NCBI GenBank assembly: GCA_964562905.1
Contig: CAZLVG010000040.1
Coordinates: forward strand, 1-8,446
Length of the DNA: 8,446 bases
Reading direction: 5' to 3'
Source of the DNA: CAYSWF01 sp964562905
GTDB lineage: Bacteria; Patescibacteriota; Andersenbacteria; UBA10190
The first letter of the stretch is position 1. The number at the start of each line of letters is the position of its first letter. This document shows positions 1 to 6,300 of this stretch, one piece after another. The notes beneath the pieces were generated by a model that saw only the letters and a program-made list of their open reading frames with translations, ran no database searches and was not told the DNA's origin. The position numbers and the translations under genes are program-made.

Positions 1-193
1 GCAGGCGGGCCCCGAAGGAAAGTGCTCCGCACTTCCTACCCCGATAGTAAAAACTTCGTTTTACTACGGGGCACAGCGCGGCAAGCAAGAGAATTTTTGC
101 CTGACCCGTAGTTAAATCCGAAGGATTTATACTATCGGGTTTTACCCCGTAGCATCTTGAGCGAAGCGAAAGATTGCTATGGGGCCCGCCTGC
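1..193. repeat. Nested palindromic intergenic element
   Basis: Perfect 13-bp inverted repeats bound the stretch, at 1-13 and 181-193. Inside are four hairpins: 17-25/29-36 with one bulged A; 39-52/59-71 with one bulged A and loop containing CTTCG; 105-119/123-139 with loop GAA and two bulged T; and 145-158/170-184 with loop GAGCGAAGCGA. The last three share CCCCG(A)TAG-type outer arms. Arms of different hairpins also match each other perfectly: 40-49 with 130-139 (10 bp) and 63-70 with 105-112 (8 bp). The segment can therefore fold locally or as one larger cruciform. I see no credible coding region. The left edge coincides with the window edge, so the element may extend further. Its function is unknown; a dispersed palindromic repeat is the simplest reading. 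Confidence 0.7.
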
Positions 194-196
194 TCA

Positions 197-379
197 CCGC
201 GCCGAAGGCGCGGCTGTGGGGTGGGAAGCGTTTCCGCTGTCTTGGTATCAAGACATTCCGCCAATTCGGCGGACAGGCGCCGCAAAACAATTTTCAATTC
301 CTTTTAAGAAAAATTTGGCGGGCGGGCGATAAAAAATTGAAAGAAAATTGTTTTGCTTTGCTCGCCGAGTTTCGGCGGG
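197..379. repeat. Cluster of further stem-loops
   Basis: Hairpins follow one another: 197-203/207-213 (7 bp GC stem, loop GAA); 239-244/249-254 (6 bp); 257-262/268-273 (TCCGCC/GGCGGA); 282-295/343-356 (perfect 14-bp stem GCAAAACAATTTTC with its complement); and 361-368/372-379 (8 bp with one G-T pair, loop GTT). This matches the character of 1-193 but shares no long sequence with it. An open frame on the plus strand at 157-513 runs through these hairpins and is not a gene. The remaining DNA at 380-515, just downstream of the tRNA, shows neither a gene nor a convincing terminator. Confidence 0.55.
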
Positions 380-515
380 TGGAAACGCGGAGCGGATCTA
401 ATCAAGCATTTTCCGTTCAAAAAAGGTTCGAGCGGCGTTCAGTAACTGCGACCAAGTTAGACATTTCGTTTTTTCAGGGGAAAGAGTTTGCCCGCAAAAT
501 TCGAGATGTTTAGAT

Positions 516-589
516 TGGTCGGGGTGCCGAGATTCGAACTCGAGCTAAATCCTCCCAAAGGACTCGTGCTGCCACTACACTACACCCCG
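516..589 (-). tRNA. tRNA-Pro (anticodon UGG)
   Basis: The minus strand folds into a complete cloverleaf. The acceptor is CGGGGTG paired with CACCCCG, with discriminator A and an encoded CCA at 516-518. The D stem is GTGT/GCAC. The anticodon stem is AGTCC/GGATT, with loop TTTGGGA and anticodon TGG at 555-557. The variable loop is 4 nt. The T stem is TCGAG/CTCGG with loop TTCGAAT. The CGGGG start with discriminator A is typical of bacterial tRNA-Pro. UGG can read most or all proline codons by wobble. Confidence 0.95.
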
Positions 590-611
590 TAGCAAATTGA
601 TAAGCGTGCTT

Positions 612-660
612 GTCCTTCCGAAACCTTGGCGAAGGAGGGCTGCCATTACACCACACCCCG
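612..660 (-). pseudogene. Truncated tRNA-Pro 5' half joined to a hairpin
   Basis: Read on the minus strand from 660, the first 24 nt (660-637) match the 5' end of the adjacent tRNA-Pro at 21 of 24 positions, covering the acceptor strand and D arm. The similarity stops there. In place of an anticodon arm comes an unrelated hairpin, TCCTTC/GAAGGA (613-618/631-636). No T arm or matching acceptor 3' strand follows before the intact tRNA. The D stem is also damaged (GTGT facing GCCC). It is best read as a decayed or chimeric duplicate rather than a working tRNA. Confidence 0.65.
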
Positions 661-711
661 ATCAATAATGTTTACTCTTGGCAGTGTAATATTCTATGAC
701 AATTGGCGCGT

Positions 712-717
712 ATTATA
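712..717 (-). promoter_or_regulatory. Candidate -10 box upstream of the tRNA region
   Basis: The minus strand reads a perfect TATAAT here. It lies about 50 nt before the truncated tRNA copy and about 120 nt before the mature tRNA-Pro. No good -35 hexamer sits 16-18 nt upstream; the region there is A-rich. A TTGTCA further downstream has no properly spaced -10. Weakly supported. Confidence 0.25.
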
Positions 718-740
718 GAGCGTTTATTGCTCTCTTTTTT
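717..740 (+). terminator. Terminator-like hairpin with T run, plus strand
   Basis: Stem AGAGC (717-721) pairs with GCTCT (729-733) around a 7-nt loop. It is followed by C and then six T (735-740), the form of an intrinsic terminator for plus-strand transcription. No plus-strand gene precedes it, so it may be fortuitous or stop antisense transcription coming from the tRNA side. On the minus strand the same hairpin lacks a U tract. Confidence 0.3.
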
Positions 741-770
741 GACTTTTACCGTTCCGATTTCTCTATCCAG

Positions 771-794
771 GACTAGGTTACACCCCGCCTAGTC
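771..794. repeat. Inverted repeat with a tRNA-start-like loop
   Basis: A perfect 7-bp stem, GACTAGG (771-777) with CCTAGTC (788-794), encloses a 10-nt loop. On the minus strand the loop reads CGGGGTGTAA, which repeats the first nine bases of the tRNA-Pro gene. No U tract follows on either strand, so it is not a canonical terminator for the HU gene upstream. Confidence 0.45.
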
Positions 795-860
795 AACCTA
801 AAGCGCCGGGCTCGCCTGTCAAACCCGCCCTCCATTTTTTAGAGCTCGCGGCCAGTTTGG

Positions 861-1136
861 CTACTTAACACTTTCCTTTAAAGTCCGGCCGGGACGGAAC
901 TTGGCTACCCGGACGGTAGGGATCATGATTTCTTCTAAGGTTCTCGGATCCACTCCCCGGCGTCCTTTTCTGTCCTTGACCTCAAAGGCGCCAAAGCCGG
1001 ACAGGTTCACTTTTTCGTCCAAAGACAGCTTTTCTATTACAAGGTCCAGGAAGGTACTTATCACCTCCTCCACGTCCTTGCGCGGCAGACGAGTAGCGTT
1101 AGTCGCCTGATCTATGAGAGCATCTTTATTAATCAT
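861..1136 (-). CDS. HU/IHF-family DNA-binding protein
   Basis: A small basic nucleoid protein of 91 aa, the standard length for HU. The N-terminal helical dimerisation part (MINKDALIDQ, about residues 1-45) is followed by the signature GFGAFEV at 47-53. The flexible beta arm spans about 55-78: RKGRRGVDPRT carries the intercalating-type proline at 64, where most HU proteins have RNP. The C-terminal helix follows VAKFRPGRTLKE. HU dimers bend and compact DNA without strict sequence preference. I start at ATG 1136 because HU proteins begin M-x-K-x-x-L; the in-frame GTG at 1151 lies inside the ribosome-binding site. It is the last gene of the infB operon, 45 bp after ymdB, and ends with TAG. HU versus IHF cannot be decided, but HU is far likelier. 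Confidence 0.96.
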   Translation of the reverse strand: MINKDALIDQATNATRLPRKDVEEVISTFLDLVIEKLSLDEKVNLSGFGAFEVKDRKGRRGVDPRTLEEIMIPTVRVAKFRPGRTLKESVK

Positions 1137-1148
1137 ATGGTAATAATT

Positions 1149-1158
1149 CACCTCCTTT
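1149..1158 (-). promoter_or_regulatory. Ribosome-binding site of the HU gene
   Basis: AAAGGAGGTG on the minus strand is a near-perfect anti-16S match. The GGAGG core ends 14 nt before ATG 1136, longer than usual. The in-frame GTG overlapping the motif cannot use it, so ATG 1136 is preferred. Confidence 0.6.
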
Positions 1159-1181
1159 GGCGTTGCGGCTGCTTTATAAAG

Positions 1182-1988
1182 CTAATTATTCAGAATTTTT
1201 CTGATGGGCGCAATGGCAGTTGTTTTTCCGGCGCGCGCGTCTATATCCAACAACACTCCTCCCAGCTCCAGAGGACCCGCGGTTTCGTAGGTTTGTTTTA
1301 TCTTCATTTGGGTCAAAAAGCCTTTTAGGGGGCTCTCTATGTCCGAGCCGATTATGGAATGATAGCTGCCGCACATACCCACGTCGGTGATATAGCCGGT
1401 GCCGCCGGGCATTATCTGCGCGTCGTTGGTCGGTACGTGGGTGTGCGTACCCCACACGGCCGCCACCCGCCCGTCGGCGTGCCAGCCCAGCCCCCTTTTT
1501 TCGCTGGTGGCTTCCGCGTGAAAATCAACCAGCCTGATGTCGGCGTTGCTTATTTCCGGCACTGCCAGCAGCTCGTCCAGTTGGTAAAAAGGATTCAGCG
1601 GATGGTTTTTGAAAAACACCTGGCCCTGCAGATTCAGCACGGCCACGCTGAAGGCGCCTTTGGTGTAAACATGGTAGCCGCGGCCGGGCACTCCCGCGGG
1701 ATAGTTGGCCGGCCTTATTACTCCCGTGTTTTTATCTTCAAGTACGGTGAACCCCCGCGGGCTGTCCCAGGCATGATCACCCAGGCTGTACACGTCCGCT
1801 TCCCATTTTTTAACTTCCTTAAAAGTATTGTCGGTAAGTCCCCGTCCGTGGGTTATGTTTTCAATATTGACTATGACACTGTGCGGCTGGTATTCCTTGG
1901 TCAGCTTAGGCAAAGCCCGGCTTACCGCTTCCCGGCCCGGTCGGCCCACCACGTCGCCCAGAATAAGAAAACGAAGTTTTTTGGTCAT
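1182..1988 (-). CDS. YmdB-family (TIGR00282-type) metallophosphoesterase
   Basis: A calcineurin-like dinuclear metallophosphoesterase, 268 aa, full family length (about 260-270). In Bacillus subtilis YmdB hydrolyses 2',3'-cyclic nucleotides and affects biofilm behaviour; that role is only inferred here. Visible motifs are GDVVGRPGR at 11-19 (metal ligand D12), N-I-E-N at 41-44 (E43, N44), SLGDHAWD at 68-75, VDFHAEATSEK at 154-164 (H157), GTHTHVPT at 180-187 (H182, H184) and GGTGYITDVGM at 195-205. The family's Gly-Asn-His ligand motif is Gly-Asp-His here (D71, codon GAT at 1776-1778), and the usual AAGG after the E-N pair reads THGRG. ATG 1988 follows the nrnA stop by 16 bp with only a weak AAGG upstream, so translation may be coupled. 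It ends with TAG. Confidence 0.92.
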   Translation of the reverse strand: MTKKLRFLILGDVVGRPGREAVSRALPKLTKEYQPHSVIVNIENITHGRGLTDNTFKEVKKWEADVYSLGDHAWDSPRGFTVLEDKNTGVIRPANYPAGVPGRGYHVYTKGAFSVAVLNLQGQVFFKNHPLNPFYQLDELLAVPEISNADIRLVDFHAEATSEKRGLGWHADGRVAAVWGTHTHVPTNDAQIMPGGTGYITDVGMCGSYHSIIGSDIESPLKGFLTQMKIKQTYETAGPLELGGVLLDIDARAGKTTAIAPIRKILNN

Positions 1989-2004
1989 GGTAACTGGCCT
2001 TAAG

Positions 2005-3024
2005 TCACTTATTTTTCGCCACCACCCGCCATTTACCGTTCCACTGTACTAAGTGCCCGGGGACTTCAAAACCGGCAGCCAGTTTATGTCCGCCGCCTCC
2101 CAGCCTGGCCGCTATTTTGCTTACGTCAATGTTCTTGTGCGGCTCCGAACGCAAACTTGCCTTAATCAAGCCCGGCTCGTATTCAGCTAGCAGCAGGGCG
2201 AATTTGGTATCAGGCAGCGTATTCAGCATATTAACTACGCCGGACAGGTCCTCCAGGTCGGCCCGGCACTCCTTAAGGTCGTCAGGCGTGATGACCGAAA
2301 CGGAAGCGCCAGTTTTTTTATTGACCATCACCCGGGACAGCGCCCGTCCCCATACTCGCAGACCGGACAGTTCTTTTTTTTGGTATGTCTCGTGGGCAAT
2401 GTGCGACAGCCGCGCGCCTTTGCTCATTAGCCAGGAAGCCGTTTTCATCACTTCCGGCGTAGTGGAGTCGTGCATAAATGATCCGGTGTCCGTAAATATC
2501 CCCGCCAGCAGACAAGTAGCCATGTCGTTGGTCAGCGGCGTATCGGTCATTTTAAAAAACTCCACCAGTATTTGAGCGGTGGCGGCTGCCTGCGGCATGA
2601 CCAAGTTAAATCTGCCCTCGCCTGGATTGCCCTGGTGGTGATCCAGGCAGATAGTTAAGTTATGCCGCGACAGTTCTTTTCCCAGGCCGGTACGGTGAAG
2701 CCTGGTGGCGTCCAGGACCACCACTGCGTCGTACCGGACGACGTCAGGTTTTTCTACGGTCAAGCGTTCAAAACCTGGCAGAAAAGATAACGTGTGGGGA
2801 GGCTTGTCGGGAGCGTAAGCGGTTACTGTTTTATCCTGCATTCGCAGAGCGGACAGCAGGGCCAGCGACGAGCCTACGGCGTCGCCGTCGGGATGTTCGT
2901 GGGTGCAAATCAGTACGGTGTCCGCCGACCGTAAAGCGTTTTGGATGCCTTGTACCGTGGGACGGTGCTTCTCAAGCAGGTCCTCCAAGCTGGCGCTCGA
3001 TGTTTTCCGCGTGCTGTTGTCCAT
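2005..3024 (-). CDS. nrnA: DHH/DHHA1 phosphoesterase, NrnA-like
   Basis: A probable bifunctional oligoribonuclease/pAp phosphatase, which degrades 2-5-nt RNAs and may recycle 3'-phosphoadenosine 5'-phosphate in the cytoplasm. It has 339 aa, close to the usual 310-340. DHH-domain motifs run in order: THEHPDGDAVGS (41-52; D46, D48), VVLDAT (102-107; D105), DHH (128-130) and GIFTDTGSF (175-183; D179). The DHHA1 substrate-binding part shows KASLRS (288-293) and GGGGHKLAAGF (309-319). The metal-binding Asp and His residues are all present. I chose ATG 3024 over the in-frame TTG at 3030. Neither has a clear ribosome-binding site, and the start lies 53 bp inside rbfA, so coupling to rbfA translation is likely. 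infB-rbfA-nrnA order is common in bacteria, which supports the call; pAp activity is not demonstrable from sequence. Confidence 0.92.
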   Translation of the reverse strand: MDNSTRKTSSASLEDLLEKHRPTVQGIQNALRSADTVLICTHEHPDGDAVGSSLALLSALRMQDKTVTAYAPDKPPHTLSFLPGFERLTVEKPDVVRYDAVVVLDATRLHRTGLGKELSRHNLTICLDHHQGNPGEGRFNLVMPQAAATAQILVEFFKMTDTPLTNDMATCLLAGIFTDTGSFMHDSTTPEVMKTASWLMSKGARLSHIAHETYQKKELSGLRVWGRALSRVMVNKKTGASVSVITPDDLKECRADLEDLSGVVNMLNTLPDTKFALLLAEYEPGLIKASLRSEPHKNIDVSKIAARLGGGGHKLAAGFEVPGHLVQWNGKWRVVAKNK

Positions 3025-3304
3025 GATCAACTTTAATATTTAAGTAGGGCAAGGTTTTAAGTTTAAGCTGTTTATTGAACAAGCCTTGCAGCTCGTACAT
3101 CTGCCTTTTCAGGCCGCGTATTATTTCTTGGGATCGTTTATGTGGTAGCACCGATATCCACACAGTAGCCGACTGCAAGCTGGGAGCTGTTTCAACGTCC
3201 GTTACTGTGACCATGACGTCGCGGGGCAGCTCCGCTTCTTTCTGAATGATCTTGCTGAATGTACGCTTGATGTGCTCATTAAGCTGGTCCGTCCGCCGAG
3301 ACAT
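2972..3304 (-). CDS. rbfA: Ribosome-binding factor A
   Basis: A small KH-fold protein that binds the 30S subunit and helps late maturation of the 16S rRNA 5' region, notably under cold stress. The 110 aa are slightly short for the family (about 115-130). Family pattern is visible throughout: an N-terminal helix with R-x-D-Q-L-N-E-H-I (about 4-12), then VMVTVTDVETAPSLQSATVWIS (30-51), a helical RGLKRQMYELQGLFNKQL stretch (63-80) and the LPYLNIKVDHG strand (85-95), ending in a helix (99-106). It starts at ATG 3304, 36 bp after the infB stop, with no obvious ribosome-binding site, and its tail overlaps nrnA. Its position directly after infB is the classical one. It ends with TGA. Confidence 0.94.
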   Translation of the reverse strand: MSRRTDQLNEHIKRTFSKIIQKEAELPRDVMVTVTDVETAPSLQSATVWISVLPHKRSQEIIRGLKRQMYELQGLFNKQLKLKTLPYLNIKVDHGQQHAENIERQLGGPA

Positions 3305-3340
3305 AGTGTTTTACTGATATGGACGCAAAAATAAAAGCAG

Positions 3341-6300
3341 TCAACTTTTGGCGGCTGCCGGCATCTCCTGGCGCACTTTTTCTTCTTTGTACACCTCCAG
3401 GACGTCGCCTTCCTTGATTTTTCCTTTGCCTTCCACGGTTATGCCGACCCGGTCTCCCTGTCCGGCGCGAGTGATTTTTTGTCTCTCTCTTTGCAGCTCT
3501 GCTATTTCCCCGCGCATCACTTCCTGGCGGCCGCGGCCCTCTTTCCTGGTAGCGGTAATCTTGGCTCCGGACTCCACCGTTCCTTCCGACACTTCGCCGC
3601 CCACTATTTTGTGTTTTTGGGTGGAGAAAAATATTTTTAGCACCTTCAGCTTGCCCAAGCTCTTTTTTACCGTGGCAACAGGCAGCCTTTTTTCTATCTC
3701 TTCTCGCACGTCGTCTGTCAGCCGATAGATGATATTAAAGGATTTAATCGGCACCTGCTCTTTTTCCGCCAGCTTGCGGGACATACCGCTGACATTGGTA
3801 TTAAAGGTGTAAATAAGCGCTCCGGCGGCCGCGGCCGTTAAAACGTCGGAATCCGACACCGCGCCCACTTCCATGCGTATGATTGACAAACGCACTTCCG
3901 GCGGCGCCATGGCCGTTATCGTTTGTTCAAGGGCTTCCAGCGACCCTTGGGAATCTGCTTTTATCACCAGCGGCAGCACCTCTCTCTTGTCCCCTTCTTC
4001 TGCCAAGTCGCTTAATTTTTTCACCGGCGCCCGGCTAAGACCGGCCTTGGACCGCGCTTCTTCCCTGGCGGTAACCGCCTGCATTACGTCCCCCGCTGCC
4101 GGCACGTCGTTCAGTCCTACTATAGTAGCTGGAGATGAAGGCAGGGCCTTGGCCGCGGGCTTGCCTTGAAAATCCAGCAGCCGCCTTACCCTTCCCGTGG
4201 TTTGGCCGATAACAACGTTATCTCCGGCGTTAAGAGTGCCGGTATGGATAAGCACGGAAGCCAAGGGGCCCAAGTGCTTGTCCAGCCGGCTTTCAATGAC
4301 GCTGCCCAGGGCCAGCCGGTCGGGGATAGCTTTAGGCGGATTTATGTCGGCTGTCAGCAGAACCATTTCCAGTAAGTCTTCTACACCTTGTTTCTTTAGG
4401 GCCGAAACCGGCACCACGGTGGTTTTGCCGCCCCATTCTTCAGGGTTCAAACCTATTTCCGCCAATTCCTTTTTCACTTTGTCCAGGTTGATGCCAACTT
4501 TGTCAATCTTGTTGATGGCGACTATCACGGGCACGCCGGCTTCCCGCGCGTGACTGGCCGCCTCCTTGGTCTGTGGCTTTACCCCGTCGTCGGCGGCCAC
4601 CACCAGGATAGCTATATCCGCTAAAGACGCGCCGCGCCGCCGCATAAACTGGAAAGTTTCGTGGCCGGGGGTGTCAATAAAAGTAATTAATCTTTCTTTG
4701 TGCTTAGCCTGGTAACTACTGATAGCCTGGGTTATGCCCCCCGCTTCACCGGCGGCCGCGTTCGCCTCGCGGATGGAATCCAACAGTGTCGTATTGTGAA
4801 TGATAGTACGCTCCGCGACAAAGTTCTTATATCCAGGAACAGAAAAATCGTACACATAGGGAGCTGGGGTGCGTTCAATCTTCGTAACCGGCACGGCACT
4901 AATTTCTCCGGGGTTTACCAGAGGCTTAAGCTGCGAATGGCCGAAGCAGGATGTGAAGATATCTCCGCGCTCTTTGAAAAGACGCGTCAGGAATGGCCGG
5001 GAAAGGGTGTTATGGCACTTGTACGCGTTAAAGTAGGGTAGGACACTTTCAGGAATACGGTGACCTTCAAGCAAAGAGCCGGGAATGGGCGTGGAATCAA
5101 ACACGCGGCTCGTGCGCGCTTTAAGACATGCTCGCTCCAGACGCCGGCGCTTGCCTCGGTGGCGCAGGTGATAGTGATCCGCAAAGCGAGAGACGTACGG
5201 GCGGTTGGCAATGCGTACCGTGCCATAGCTGCTTTTCTTAGCACCTTTGCGTACGGCGCCAATAGCGGCATGCGTACCTGTTTCAAGCAACAGTGATGCC
5301 ACGTCAAATGCCAGTGCCGTGCTTTTGGTCACCAGTTCAGCGCTGTGGTTGAGCTTTGACACATATCCGTCGGTGTCGAAAATACCCGCGATGACTTCGC
5401 GGCGCATAGGATTGTAACGCTTAACCAGGCTAGGCACGCGCGCCGTCCCGGATTTACTGCCGGCGGGCAGGTCAAAAGCAGCTTCCAGAAAACGCACGAA
5501 TGTCTTGGAAGCGCCGCAGGACAGCATATCCGCGGTATGGCCGCGTTTTTCAACAGGGGAGACTCCTAACACGTTCGTAAGAATATGCCTGCACGCATCC
5601 TTTATCTCCCGATTGTTGTTGTGAATAGCAACCTCGCAGGATCCTACATGACCGTCACCAATAATGACGCCAAGCAGGTAACCAAGCCGGGCAAAGTCAT
5701 CATCTGTCTGAGGCAGGCGCATGGATTTACTGGTATGGCCAGCACGCCACTTCTCGGTTGCGTTCTTAAGGCGAGATATTGAGCTGTACATTTCATCAAG
5801 CGGAATATTAAACCGTTCTGTCATATGAAGAAGATCAGCCACGCGAAAACGGTTCCTGCGCGTAGTGGAGGGGCTGGTAGTCAGAACGCCATCCCGCAGC
5901 AGCTGTTGGGCGCTGTATGTTTTGAGCAAGCCGCGAATCGTGGCTGTACCCGCTTCGTCTAGAAATGCCACCATGTTACCGGCAGCAGCTAAACGCCGCA
6001 GGATTTCCGCTTTAAGAGCGTCAAGCTCCAGGCTTTTTAAGGGTAATGTTTGCGGCACGACGACGTGGTCACCGGGCGTAATCTTGCCAGCCGGATGAAA
6101 CGCCATCTCGCCGGACGACGTAACGCACAAACAGGGATGCTCGGGTGTTACTGATAATCTGTCTCCGGACTTAAGAATAAGAGTAACAAGCGGTTCCGTG
6201 GCTGAAAGACGCCATAGGTGGGAAACACGCGCGGATGTAATACGGCTGCCGTCCCAGCTCATCACTTCAGGCCCGTCTTCAACTTCTACAACCTGCTCGT

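Noticed and set aside
1..379. CRISPR array
   Set aside because: The repeats are palindromes of differing sequence and spacing, without uniform direct repeats, regular spacers or cas genes.
157..513. 118-codon plus-strand open frame
   Set aside because: It crosses the hairpin cluster and resembles no family I know; its composition follows the repeats.
590..660. A second functional tRNA, or an intron-containing tRNA
   Set aside because: No anticodon loop with U33, no T arm and no matching 3' acceptor strand before the intact tRNA; the D stem is mismatched.
1359..2003. Long plus-strand open frame opposite ymdB
   Set aside because: The minus-strand frame has clear phosphoesterase motifs throughout; this is its antisense shadow.
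2973..2975. TTG start for nrnA overlapping the rbfA TGA stop, 6 nt after a GGAGG
   Set aside because: An attractive coupling signal, but the TTG is in a different frame from nrnA; the nrnA codon there is CTT.
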